This document shows positions 1-7,270 of a DNA stretch of 9,824 nt, piece by piece. A program made the translations under genes and the position numbers. How positions within the stretch are numbered: the stretch's first letter is position 1; the number at the start of each line of letters is the position of its first letter. Origin of the DNA: an uncultured Chitinophagaceae bacterium (lineage in GTDB: Bacteria; Bacteroidota; Bacteroidia; Chitinophagales; Chitinophagaceae); assembly GCA_946885335.1 (NCBI GenBank), contig CAMPGG010000115.1:1-9824 (forward strand). Direction: 5' to 3'. Under the pieces are notes generated by a model. The model saw nothing but the letters and a program-made list of their open reading frames with translations. It did no database searches and was not told the origin of the DNA.

Positions 1-22
1 TTATTAAAGCGCATGAGAAATA

Positions 23-56
23 ATTTGAAAATTGGTTAATTTGAAAATTTGAAAAT
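23..56. repeat. Short tandem A/T-rich octamer repeat
   Basis: The 8-bp unit ATTTGAAA occurs at 23-30, 39-46 and 47-54, with a degenerate unit (ATTGGTTA) in phase at 31-38, so four units sit in an 8-bp register. The array lies in the non-coding stretch beyond the 3' end of the ABC-F gene. Reiterated A/T-rich octamers of this kind occur between genes in many Bacteroidota genomes (recalled, not checked). No hairpin or coding potential is associated with it. The function is unknown. Confidence 0.6.
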
Positions 57-123
57 GCCGGGAATTAAATAAAAGAGGATTTCATAAGTTCTTCTGTTTT
101 ACCAGAATTATTCAATCTTCCAG

Positions 124-160
124 TTTTGAATTTTAACTCTTAACTTTTGAATTTGAAATT
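124..160. repeat. Second cluster of reiterated A/T-rich short motifs
   Basis: TTTTGAAT occurs at 124-131 and again at 145-152, TTAACT at 133-138 and 140-145, and ATTTGAAAT at 151-159. The cluster abuts the stop codon of the ABC-F gene. It resembles the 23-56 array in composition and shares the TTTGAA core, so both may belong to one intergenic repeat family. Nothing else was found in bases 1-159 beyond a weak 5-bp hairpin (92-107) without a T-tract. Confidence 0.4.
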
Positions 161-2151
161 TAATTTGTCATTTTTGATTCCAGTTCCATGAGTTTTTCAA
201 ACGCAGATTCATATGCTTTGTTAAGCCTGGTTAATTCATCTGTAGCCGATTTATAATCGGCTTCAGCTTTCAAAAATGAATCTTTTTGTGTATAAATGGC
301 TGGATCTGCAAGAGATGATTCCAGTTTCTTTTTTTGTTCATTCAGTACAGCAATTTTTTCTTCAAGCTGTTGAAAGTCCCTTTGTTGTTTTTGTAATTCT
401 TTTTTAGCTTCTTTATTAATTGGTGTGTTATTATTCTGTTGGGGTGGAGGAGCAGTTTCAGCTTTAACTTCAGTTTTAGGCTTTTCTATTTTGGCTGGTT
501 CCTTTTCTTTCTTCTCCGATGAATCTGTATTGCGGGCCATTCTTTCCTTCCAGGCTACATATTCTTCATATCCTCCTTTGAATTCTTTTATCTCACCATC
601 AATGATCTCCCAGATCTTATTGGCTGTTTTTGAAATAAAATAACGGTCATGACTAACCAGCAATAAACTGCCTTCATATTTATTTAAAGCATCAATCAAT
701 AATTCGCAACTATGCATATCCAGGTGGTTGGTCGGCTCATCCAGTAAAAGAAAATTTGATTTGCTGACAATAGTTTTGGCCAATGCGACCCTGGCTTTTT
801 CACCACCGCTCAACACTTTAATTTTTTTATCTGTATCATCACCACTGAAAAGAAAACAACCTAATAGCGTTCTTAATTCAAGATCCGTTTTTTTACTGCC
901 ACATTCTTTCATTTCTTCCAAAACCGTATTATTCAGATCAAGTGCTTCCAATTGATGCTGCGCATAAAAACTCTCTTCTACATTATGTCCCCATTTGCGT
1001 TCGCCGGTAAAGCTTTCAGCGCCGGCAACAATTCTCAGTAATGTCGACTTACCCTTACCGTTAGCCCCGATCAAAGCGATCTTATCACCCCGGTCAATTT
1101 CAACTGAAGTATTTTCTACGATTTTAATATCGCCAAAGGATTTGGATATGTTTTTCAATTCACACAAAACCCTGCCCGGCACCTTATCTACCTGGAAATT
1201 CAAACGAATATCCGGGCGTTCAATAGAAACATCGGCAATCCTGTCAAGCCTTTCCAGTCTTTTTACAATACTCTGTGCGGCGGCGGCTTTAGAAGCTTTG
1301 GCTTTAAATCGTTCAACAAATCTTTCCTGCTGCCGGATGTAGTCCTGCTGATTTTCATATGCTCTTTGCTGAAGTTCAACCCGCTGCACTTTTTCCGTTT
1401 CGTAGAAATCATAATTACCATTATAAATATGTAATTGTTGCTGGTAAACTTCAACGATCTTAGTCACCATCCTGTTCAGAAAGTATTTATCGTGGCTAAC
1501 AATGACCACCGAACCTTTATAATGCTGCAGGTATTTTTCAAGCCATTCAATGGATGGAAGATCAAGGTGGTTAGTAGGTTCATCGAGCAATAAAAGATCG
1601 GGTTGCTGCAGGATCATTTTTGCCAGCAATACCCGCATCCGCCATCCACCACTGAATTCTTTAAAGGGTCGTTGCAAATCCTGGTTACTGAATCCCAAAC
1701 CCTGTAAAACTTCTTCAGTTGTATGGTGAATGCTATAACCATCCAATGTTTCCATCCGGTGCAGCATATCACTGTATTCATGCAGTAAACTTTGCTGCTC
1801 CGCTTCGGGTAAATGATCTGAATGTTCTAATTTTTTGCCGGTCTCTTCGATATCTTTTTCAAGCTGCAATACTTCTTCAAAAGCACCCATGGCAACTTGC
1901 AGGATTGATTCTTTTGTATCAAAACTTAAAAGATCCTGGTGCAGGTAACCGATGGTGGTTCCGCGACTGCGTTCAACGGTTCCAGCGGAGGGTAGATATT
2001 CACCCACAAATAATTTAAGGATTGTTGATTTTCCTGTTCCATTATAACCTACCAGTCCGATGCGTTCTTCCGGTTGAATATGCCAGGTGGCATTTTCAAT
2101 AATGGCCCTTGCGCCAAATTCAAATGTTACGTTTTGTAATCCTACGAGCAT
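160..2151 (-). CDS. ABC-F family ATPase, YheS/Uup-like translation factor
   Basis: This is a 663-residue soluble protein with two ABC ATPase domains and no membrane segments, the ABC-F layout of ribosome-associated factors that relieve stalled or misfolded translation states. Domain 1 has Walker A GYNGTGKST (residues 35-43), signature SGGWRMR (167-173), Walker B ending in DEPTNHLD (190-197) and switch His220. A charged helical linker spans about 240-315 and includes RFKAKASKAAAAQS, the interdomain arm that reaches the ribosomal peptidyl-transferase region in characterised members. Domain 2 has Walker A GANGKGKST (362-370), signature LSGGEKAR (447-454), DEPTNHLD (471-478) and His501. A Lys/Glu/Pro/Gln-rich tether (about 541-580) leads to a C-terminal coiled coil (about 580-662). 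Both sites look catalytically intact. The linker resembles YheS more than Uup; antibiotic-resistance ABC-Fs lack this long C-terminal tail, so a housekeeping role is more likely. It is divergent from the DUF3347 gene and seems to have its own promoter at 2220-2247. Confidence 0.95.
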   Translation of the reverse strand: MLVGLQNVTFEFGARAIIENATWHIQPEERIGLVGYNGTGKSTILKLFVGEYLPSAGTVERSRGTTIGYLHQDLLSFDTKESILQVAMGAFEEVLQLEKDIEETGKKLEHSDHLPEAEQQSLLHEYSDMLHRMETLDGYSIHHTTEEVLQGLGFSNQDLQRPFKEFSGGWRMRVLLAKMILQQPDLLLLDEPTNHLDLPSIEWLEKYLQHYKGSVVIVSHDKYFLNRMVTKIVEVYQQQLHIYNGNYDFYETEKVQRVELQQRAYENQQDYIRQQERFVERFKAKASKAAAAQSIVKRLERLDRIADVSIERPDIRLNFQVDKVPGRVLCELKNISKSFGDIKIVENTSVEIDRGDKIALIGANGKGKSTLLRIVAGAESFTGERKWGHNVEESFYAQHQLEALDLNNTVLEEMKECGSKKTDLELRTLLGCFLFSGDDTDKKIKVLSGGEKARVALAKTIVSKSNFLLLDEPTNHLDMHSCELLIDALNKYEGSLLLVSHDRYFISKTANKIWEIIDGEIKEFKGGYEEYVAWKERMARNTDSSEKKEKEPAKIEKPKTEVKAETAPPPQQNNNTPINKEAKKELQKQQRDFQQLEEKIAVLNEQKKKLESSLADPAIYTQKDSFLKAEADYKSATDELTRLNKAYESAFEKLMELESKMTN

Positions 2152-2219
2152 GAAAAAAATAATTTGGTTGTAAAGGCCTATCGGTCAATTTTTAATGATA
2201 TCCTTTTTTAAAACAGGTG

Positions 2220-2247
2220 CAAAAATAAAGCAATTCCCAAGTGCAAA
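2220..2247 (-). promoter_or_regulatory. Candidate Bacteroidota-type promoter for the ABC-F gene
   Basis: Read on the minus strand, TTTG (2247-2244) is followed after 16 bp by TATTTTTG (2227-2220), an exact match to the Bacteroidota -7 consensus TAnnTTTG. The spacer is slightly shorter than the usual 17-23 bp. Transcription would start near 2213-2216, giving a leader of about 60-65 nt before the ATG at 2151. This is motif evidence only, in an A/T-rich region where chance matches occur. Confidence 0.45.
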
Positions 2248-2257
2248 CGCTTTCTAC

Positions 2258-2265
2258 TATTTTTG
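2258..2265 (+). promoter_or_regulatory. Candidate -7 box for the DUF3347 and amidase genes
   Basis: TATTTTTG on the plus strand matches the TAnnTTTG consensus exactly and is the exact inverted copy of the minus-strand box at 2220-2227. No TTTG or TTG element sits at the expected -33 distance (about 2232-2240), and the leader to the ATG at 2439 would be about 170 nt, so support is weaker than for the minus-strand promoter. The rest of 2266-2438 shows no other recognisable element. Confidence 0.25.
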
Positions 2266-2438
2266 TAACAACGATTTAATCATTTTAAAGGAGAAACGAG
2301 GAATTTTATTCTGATTATTCCGTATAATGGTAAGACCAGGCAAATTCCGGGTACTAGGCAAAATCATTAAAATATTTACCAGATAACGTCATATTCTTCT
2401 TTAAAAAGAGAATGGCTTTTATAAAACAAAAATGTAGT

Positions 2439-3059
2439 ATGAAAAAAGGATTATTAATTGTTTTGTTACTTATTTCAGCAGGAATAATTTGGTTTGTTTT
2501 TTTACGTAAACCGACGGATAAAGAAGTTGATGAAAAACAACAACCGGTTGCTGTGAGCCAACACAGCGAGGATTTCAACAAAAGTTTTGATGCCCTTATC
2601 ACGAATTATTACCAGATGACTGAAAAATTCGTAAACTGGGATGAACCCGCCATTCAAACAACGGCAGCCAGCGTTCTTCAAAGCCTGGATAGTTTACAAA
2701 TGGATGAATTGAAAAAAGATACATTGATCTTTGAAACGGCAAACAGTTATTGGACCAATGCCAGGCAGGCAGTACAAAATATTCAAACAAGAGAAGATTT
2801 AGAGGCAAAACGCAGGGCATTAAATACATTATCTGAAAATTTATATAACCTGGTCAGAACGGTTCGCTATGACCAGGCTAAGCTTTACTGGCAGCAATGT
2901 CCCATGGCTTTTAATGATACAGAATCTGGTTTTTGGTTAAGTGAAACAGATGTTGTGCGAAATCCATACCTGGGAACAAAACATCCTAAATATGGCAAGG
3001 GGATGCTAAACTGTGGTGAACCCATCGATTCCCTGAATTTTATGAACACTGCAAACTAA
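2439..3059 (+). CDS. Membrane-anchored DUF3347 domain protein
   Basis: A 206-residue protein starting with MKK and a hydrophobic helix (residues 4-22), then Arg-Lys and a polar body, so probably anchored in the inner membrane and facing the periplasm. The body is helical (about 45-145) and ends in a conserved block typical of DUF3347: CPMAF (154-158), FWLSETDVVRNPYLG (165-179) and a closing ML-x-C-G-E (189-194). In this family the block is found in stand-alone proteins and at the C-terminus of some CusB-like metal-efflux adaptors. The Cys and Met residues suggest, but do not prove, copper or other soft-metal binding. An in-frame ATG at 2412 would add nine residues ahead of the hydrophobic helix; 2439 is preferred because it gives a standard Lys-Lys signal-anchor N-terminus. 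The amidase gene follows 78 bp downstream on the same strand, so co-transcription is possible. No efflux genes are adjacent. Confidence 0.8.
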   Translation: MKKGLLIVLLLISAGIIWFVFLRKPTDKEVDEKQQPVAVSQHSEDFNKSFDALITNYYQMTEKFVNWDEPAIQTTAASVLQSLDSLQMDELKKDTLIFETANSYWTNARQAVQNIQTREDLEAKRRALNTLSENLYNLVRTVRYDQAKLYWQQCPMAFNDTESGFWLSETDVVRNPYLGTKHPKYGKGMLNCGEPIDSLNFMNTAN

Positions 3060-3137
3060 TAACAGGTAGAACATTTTAAGCAGGAATTGCTTTAAAGTTT
3101 TTTGCTGTATTTTACTTTAATTCAGACTATACCGGTT

Positions 3138-3737
3138 ATGCTTTTTAAATTTCCTGCTTTACATTTTCTTTTATTTATTTTTTTGGGTGGATGTACTTCA
3201 TCTAAACAATTGAAGATAGAAAATGACATCAGCATTGTGCCCCGTTCCGGTTGGAATGCCAATGAACCCCGTGAATTTAAGCAACATAACCTGGCTCGTA
3301 TAACCATTCACCACGAAGGAACAAATTTTGAATTGGGTGATGATGCTGCCAAACACATAAAAAATGTACAGGTTTGGGGCATGGGAAAAGACAGGAACTG
3401 GATTGATATTCCTTATCACTTTTTAATTGCCCCGGATGGTACCATATACGAAGGACGTGATGTTAATACTGTGGGTGAAACGAATACGGAATATGATCCC
3501 ACAGGACATTTGCTCATTACTTTATTAGGCAACTTTGAAGTGCAGGAGGTAAACCAGCAACAATTAAATGCATTAACAAAATTGATAGCATACAGTTGTA
3601 AAAAATACAACCTGCCTTATGAGACCATTGCTTCGCATAAGGATTACAGTAAGCAAACAAGTTGCCCGGGCAAAAATCTATACCAATACCTGGAAAATGG
3701 GTATATAAAATCCGAGGTTAAAAAATTGCTAGATTAA
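3138..3737 (+). CDS. Lipoprotein N-acetylmuramoyl-L-alanine amidase (Amidase_2/PGRP fold)
   Basis: From the ATG at 3138 the product is 199 residues, with a lipoprotein signal ending in LGGC and acylated Cys at residue 19. Another in-frame ATG at 3102 would add 12 residues that spoil the signal peptide, so 3138 is preferred. The mature part is an Amidase_2/PGRP domain that cleaves the MurNAc-L-Ala bond in peptidoglycan. Expected zinc ligands are a His of the HH pair (58-59, in TIHHEG), His167 (SHKD) and Cys176 (TSCPG). The core IPYHFLIAPDGTIYEGRD carries the conserved Tyr93. The position two before the zinc Cys is Thr, as in catalytic PGRPs, rather than the Lys of T7 lysozyme. The residues after the lipid Cys (TSSKQ) lack the acidic surface-export signal of Bacteroidota, so a periplasm-facing outer-membrane location is inferred. 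Roles in wall remodelling or recycling are both possible. Its stop lies 21 bp from the convergent GT2 stop, with no clear terminator between. Confidence 0.88.
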   Translation: MLFKFPALHFLLFIFLGGCTSSKQLKIENDISIVPRSGWNANEPREFKQHNLARITIHHEGTNFELGDDAAKHIKNVQVWGMGKDRNWIDIPYHFLIAPDGTIYEGRDVNTVGETNTEYDPTGHLLITLLGNFEVQEVNQQQLNALTKLIAYSCKKYNLPYETIASHKDYSKQTSCPGKNLYQYLENGYIKSEVKKLLD

Positions 3738-3758
3738 AATATACCTGGTGAGGAAAGG

Positions 3759-4688
3759 TTATTTATATACTTCATCCACTACATACAAAGGACGTTTTCG
3801 GGAAGCATCTAAACCGCGCCAAATATACTCTCCCAGAATGCCTAAGCCTATCATTTGAAACGAAGAGACAAACAGTAAAACAACCATCAAAGCTGTCCAT
3901 CCTTCCACTTCAATATTTCCCAGCATTCGCAGGATGATAAGGTAGACGCCATATAAAAAAGCTATAATTCCTAAAATTATTCCAATAACAGAAATGGCCC
4001 GGATCGGGAAAAAGGAAAAGGATAAAATTGAATCTATTAATAGTTTTATCTTTTTTTGAATTGTCCATTTTGAATCACCTATTTCACGTTTCTTACGGTT
4101 ATATGGAATATTCACATAATTGTATCCCATCCAGGTCATCAGGTAAAAAACATTACTGTTATGTTCCATCATGGTAAGTAATTTCTCCCTTATTTGCTTG
4201 TCAAAAAGTACATAATCAAAGCCACCGTCAGGAATATTTTTAAGCGCAATTTTTTTCATGATCCAATGAAAAGTATTAGACAAAAATTTTTGTGATGCCG
4301 ATTCCTGTCTGTCTTGCCTGTTACCAATGACCAACTTAAAACCCTGCTTCCAATATTCATACATCTTAACCATTAATTCAGGTGGATCCTGTAAGTCCGC
4401 AGCAATAACAACTGTACAATCGCCTGTGGCATGTTCCATGCCGGCAACTACAGCATTATATGAACCCACGTTTCCAGCTAACTTGATAGCAATAACTTTT
4501 TCGGGGTAGTCCTTTTTAAATGCTAATATTTCTTTTAATGTACCATCACCAGAACCATCATCAACAAGGATATATTCAAACGTTAATTCTGCCGGGAATA
4601 GCTTTTCATTTTCAATTAATTCCTTTGCTGTAACAGGAATATTTTTCTCATTAAAATAGCAGGGGATGATGATTGAGAGTTTAGCCAT
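3759..4688 (-). CDS. GT2 glycosyltransferase with two C-terminal TM helices (GtrB/ArnC/DPM1-like)
   Basis: This 309-residue protein has a cytosolic GT-A domain: the strand [11 protein letters not shown] opens it, VDDGS is at 42-46, and the family's metal-binding signature DLQDPPE is at 98-104. The block REIGDSKWT (201-209) matches the R-x-x-G-x-SKW stretch seen before the membrane part of polyprenyl-phosphate glycosyltransferases. Two hydrophobic helices follow (about 230-254 and 264-287), then a basic tail. Characterised relatives (ArnC, GtrB, dolichol-phosphate mannose synthase) transfer a sugar from a nucleotide donor to undecaprenyl or dolichyl phosphate at the inner membrane. It is the last gene of the operon. 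Its ATG lies inside the end of the aminotransferase gene (8-bp overlap, ATGGCTAA), which implies translational coupling and suggests that the aminosugar made upstream is its substrate. A glucose or mannose donor cannot be excluded by sequence alone. Confidence 0.88.
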   Translation of the reverse strand: MAKLSIIIPCYFNEKNIPVTAKELIENEKLFPAELTFEYILVDDGSGDGTLKEILAFKKDYPEKVIAIKLAGNVGSYNAVVAGMEHATGDCTVVIAADLQDPPELMVKMYEYWKQGFKLVIGNRQDRQESASQKFLSNTFHWIMKKIALKNIPDGGFDYVLFDKQIREKLLTMMEHNSNVFYLMTWMGYNYVNIPYNRKKREIGDSKWTIQKKIKLLIDSILSFSFFPIRAISVIGIILGIIAFLYGVYLIILRMLGNIEVEGWTALMVVLLFVSSFQMIGLGILGEYIWRGLDASRKRPLYVVDEVYK

Positions 4689-5787
4689 GAAAAAATGCTT
4701 TTATAGCTGCGTAAATGTAGGCGATTTCCTTTTCTGTTAATCCAGGCCACACAGGTAAACTTAAACAGGTGTCACTTATATGTTCCGCTATAGGAAAATC
4801 ACCTTTTTTATAGCCTAAATGTTTATAAGCATTTTGTAAATGAGGTGGCAAAGGGTAATGAATAAATGTTCCTATTCCTTTACCAGCCAGGTATTTTTGC
4901 AATTCATCTCTTTGATTGGTGCGGATCAAATAAATATGGTTAACATGCGTAGCTCCTGGTGCAACTACTGGTAATTGTAATTGAGGTACCTGGCTTAAAT
5001 AATGATTATAAAGTGCCGCAACTTTGATGCGGGAATCAGTCCATTGCATTAAATAAGGCAGTTTTATACTAAGGATTGCAGCTTGTAATTCATCAAGCCG
5101 CGAATTCATTCCAATAACCTCATTATAGTATTTTTTATGCGATCCATAATTTCTTAAAGTCCTGGCTTTTTCAGCCATTTCATCATCGTTTAAGGTGATA
5201 GCACCAGCATCTCCTATAGCACCCAGGTTTTTCCCCGGGTAAAAACTGGTACCGTTTGCCATTCCAAAACTCCCGGTTAACCTTCCATTATATGATGCGC
5301 CATGTGCCTGTGCGTTATCTTCAATTATTTTAAGTTTATACTTCTGCGCAATGGCCATTATTGCATCCATTTCACATGCCTGACCATATAAATGAACTGG
5401 CATGATTGCTTTGGTTTTGGTAGAAATTGCAGACTCTATTTTTTGGGGATCAATATTATAGGTTAATTCACTTGGTTCAACGGGGACTATTGTTGCACCA
5501 ACCTGGGAAACAGCAAGCCATGTCGCTATATAGGTATTGGAAGGGACTATTACTTCATCACCAGGACCAACACCCGAAATTTTTAATGCAATATGCAAAG
5601 CATCCAAACCATTAGCAACACCCACACAATTATTTGTATTGTTAAATGATGCATATTCGTTTTCAAACTTTTTAACATGCTCGCCAAGTATATACCATTT
5701 AGAATCAAAAACATTTTTCATTGCCTGCAATACCTTATCCCGGACTATCGCATGCTGAGCATCAAAAGATAAATAAGGAATTTGCAT
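4681..5787 (-). CDS. DegT/DnrJ/EryC1 PLP aminotransferase, probable dTDP-3-keto-6-deoxyhexose transaminase (FdtB/QdtB-like)
   Basis: This is a full-length 368-residue fold-type I sugar aminotransferase. Its N-terminus ([11 protein letters not shown]) is typical of the family, [12 protein letters not shown] (57-68) forms the phosphate-binding loop region, [11 protein letters not shown] (154-164) supplies the Asp (157) that contacts the pyridine nitrogen, and [15 protein letters not shown] (181-195) holds the Schiff-base Lys186. The SFYPGKNLG form is characteristic of the FdtB/QdtB/DesV-like branch. It would transfer an amino group from glutamate to a keto-sugar nucleotide. The 3-keto specificity is inferred mainly from the WxcM/FdtA-type ketoisomerase in the same operon; homology alone could not exclude a 4-keto substrate as for ArnB or WecE. 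It begins 8 bp after the acyltransferase stop and overlaps the GT2 start by 8 bp. Fuc3N and Qui3N products cannot be told apart here. Confidence 0.9.
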   Translation of the reverse strand: MQIPYLSFDAQHAIVRDKVLQAMKNVFDSKWYILGEHVKKFENEYASFNNTNNCVGVANGLDALHIALKISGVGPGDEVIVPSNTYIATWLAVSQVGATIVPVEPSELTYNIDPQKIESAISTKTKAIMPVHLYGQACEMDAIMAIAQKYKLKIIEDNAQAHGASYNGRLTGSFGMANGTSFYPGKNLGAIGDAGAITLNDDEMAEKARTLRNYGSHKKYYNEVIGMNSRLDELQAAILSIKLPYLMQWTDSRIKVAALYNHYLSQVPQLQLPVVAPGATHVNHIYLIRTNQRDELQKYLAGKGIGTFIHYPLPPHLQNAYKHLGYKKGDFPIAEHISDTCLSLPVWPGLTEKEIAYIYAAIKAFFHG

Positions 5788-5795
5788 TTATTGAA

Positions 5796-6746
5796 TTATA
5801 CGTTATGGCTAAATGAAAAAATATGAGAAGTACTCCCTAAATTAAATCCTAAGTTTTCTGCGTTTTTAATAACAGCTCTATTGGTGGCCTGTGTTGTCAT
5901 CAAAACAAAACTGGCTCCGTTATCCCTGGCGTAATATATTGTTTCAGATAATAATTTTTTATGCCAGCCTTTATTTGCCAAACCTACTGCAGTTAAAGCA
6001 ACCCTGATTAATTTTTCATTTACAAATACAGCATCCTCGTTCAAATGCTTTATGGCAAGAAAAGAATTCACATTCACTCCATCCTCTGCAGGAACTAATA
6101 TGGCATCACAGTAACCATTGAAAGCTGATTCCGCATAAGTTCCTAAATATCTATCAGCAAGTTCCCGGGAAAAATCAACATCCGCATGTATACGGTCATA
6201 TTCATTTCTGCTATTTTTGGCTACTTCAATGATATTTTTGAGATCACTCTTGTTTGCATGCCTCACTAAATAGCGTTCTTCTTCATACGGTTTTACAGCA
6301 TCTTTGAAATAATGGAGTCGCGTTTCTACCATTTTAAATCCTGCCAATCCCAATCCTTGGATTAACCGGGTATCTTCCGAAGGAATATCTGAAAAAATAT
6401 AAACTTTTTCATTTTTTATTAAATGATCTCTAAACGAATTAATTGCTTCCGTTAATCCTGCAATATCAAAATGGGTGTACAGAACCAGATTAAGTTTATA
6501 ACACTTTCTGCCAAAAAATTCAGTATCCCATTCCAGGTATTGATACAAAAAAGAAAATTCAACGCCTTTAATGGTTGAACGAAATATTAAATGAGTATGC
6601 TCATTGCCGTTAGTGAAATTTGAAATCTTTTCCTTGATGAAATTGATTTGAATGCCCGGATTGATATCCCTGATAAAATTATAAGGACTATAGTAAAATA
6701 AAAGCTTTTCCTGGTCATTTGTTAAGGGTAAAATCAACTTTTCCAT
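5796..6746 (-). CDS. WecD-like GNAT N-acyltransferase, probably acting on a dTDP-amino-dideoxyhexose
   Basis: The 316-residue protein resembles TDP-fucosamine acetyltransferase WecD. The N-terminal part holds LEWDTEFFGRK (71-81), the W-D-x-x-FFG motif near the start of WecD proteins, and GFKMVETRLHYF (136-147). The GNAT half (about 158-316) contains DRIHAD (184-189), a core with LANKGWHKKLL (256-266) where the pyrophosphate-binding loop is expected, and TTQATNRAVIKNAENLGF (284-301), matching the usual TQ-x-x-N-x-x-A...Y-x-x-x-GF end. The loop lacks the classic Q/R-x-x-G-x-G/A pattern, having only one glycine, so acyl-CoA binding may differ. It is about 90 residues longer than E. coli WecD, mostly N-terminal. 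Its ATG overlaps the ketoisomerase stop by 13 bp (ATGGAAAAGTTGA), and the aminotransferase follows 8 bp after its stop, so it most likely acylates the 3-amino group formed by that enzyme. Acetyl-CoA is the likely donor, but another acyl-CoA is possible. Confidence 0.78.
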   Translation of the reverse strand: MEKLILPLTNDQEKLLFYYSPYNFIRDINPGIQINFIKEKISNFTNGNEHTHLIFRSTIKGVEFSFLYQYLEWDTEFFGRKCYKLNLVLYTHFDIAGLTEAINSFRDHLIKNEKVYIFSDIPSEDTRLIQGLGLAGFKMVETRLHYFKDAVKPYEEERYLVRHANKSDLKNIIEVAKNSRNEYDRIHADVDFSRELADRYLGTYAESAFNGYCDAILVPAEDGVNVNSFLAIKHLNEDAVFVNEKLIRVALTAVGLANKGWHKKLLSETIYYARDNGASFVLMTTQATNRAVIKNAENLGFNLGSTSHIFSFSHNV

Positions 6747-7138
6747 TCTTTTTTAAATTGATTTTGATCCCTTATGTAATCCTGTTCATCAAAAAGGGTA
6801 GAGGCTAATACCATTTGTATGGCAGTATGAGAATACTGCATGGTATGCCAGGAATTGGGCGGAATATAAACACCAAAATTCGGTTTTTCTAAAACAAACG
6901 TTTCGATATTTCCATCGGGTAATTCAGCAGTTAATAGAATTCTTCCGGTTACGGCAATCACTACTTGTTCTGTCTTAAAATGAGCATGCCTGCCCCTAAC
7001 GATGCTTTCTGGTGTAAAATAAGTCCAGAACACTCTTTTAACCTCAAAGGGTATTAACTTATCATTTTCTGCAACAGATATATACCCAATATCCGGAGCA
7101 CCTAGTTTTGGAAATTCTATGAGGTAAGGCTTTTTCAT
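6734..7138 (-). CDS. WxcM-like dTDP-4-keto-6-deoxyglucose 3,4-ketoisomerase (FdtA/QdtA type)
   Basis: A single small cupin domain of 134 residues, the standard length for FdtA/QdtA enzymes, which shift the keto group of dTDP-4-keto-6-deoxy-D-glucose from C4 to C3. Diagnostic segments are KRVFWTYFT (34-42), RGRHAHFKTEQV (48-59) with the paired histidines 51 and 53 that act in catalysis in FdtA, the turn GVYIPPNSWHTM (89-100), and the end LASTLFDEQDYIRD (111-124). FdtA (galacto product, towards Fuc3NAc) and QdtA (gluco product, towards Qui3NAc) differ at few active-site positions and are not separated here, so no symbol is assigned. It is the first gene of the four-gene operon. Its ATG is preceded on the minus strand by AAAAAGGTACAAA, giving a weak AGG Shine-Dalgarno-like element, unusual for this phylum. 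No exact TAnnTTTG promoter was found in the 132 bp upstream. Confidence 0.9.
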   Translation of the reverse strand: MKKPYLIEFPKLGAPDIGYISVAENDKLIPFEVKRVFWTYFTPESIVRGRHAHFKTEQVVIAVTGRILLTAELPDGNIETFVLEKPNFGVYIPPNSWHTMQYSHTAIQMVLASTLFDEQDYIRDQNQFKKEWKS

Positions 7139-7198
7139 TTTGTACCTTTTTGGTATCGCTAGTTAAAAGTGTTTATAATTAAATATAAAACATTGTTG

Positions 7199-7232
7199 AA
7201 TGATGAAGTGATTAAATCACCATTTGATCATT
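7199..7232. promoter_or_regulatory. Nested inverted repeat between GT39 gene and aminosugar operon
   Basis: The outer arms AATGAT (7199-7204) and ATCATT (7227-7232) enclose a perfect inner inverted repeat GTGATT-A-AATCAC (7208-7220). The internal gap is asymmetric (GAA on the left, CATTTG on the right). It lies 61 bp upstream of the ketoisomerase ATG and 39 bp past the GT39 stop. There is no T-tract on the minus strand, so a classic intrinsic terminator is unlikely. A protein-binding operator, a processing hairpin or a degenerate intergenic repeat are the alternatives. Confidence 0.35.
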
Positions 7233-7270
7233 AGGTTACAATTTTGGCATTATAGGATTACAGGATTTAA

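Noticed and set aside
92..107. Hairpin TTCTG-TTTTAC-CAGAA downstream of the ABC-F gene, considered as a terminator
   Set aside because: Only 5 bp, A/T-flanked, with no T-tract in the transcribed direction.
995..1342. 115-codon open frame on the plus strand, antisense to the ABC-F gene
   Set aside because: It lies fully inside a well-supported gene and its translation has no recognisable domain. The other opposite-strand frames inside the ABC-F, amidase, GT2 and aminotransferase genes were rejected for the same reason.
160..2151. ABC-F gene as an antibiotic-resistance determinant
   Set aside because: The long C-terminal coiled coil and YheS-like linker point to a housekeeping translation factor, and there is no mobile-element context or leader-peptide attenuator.
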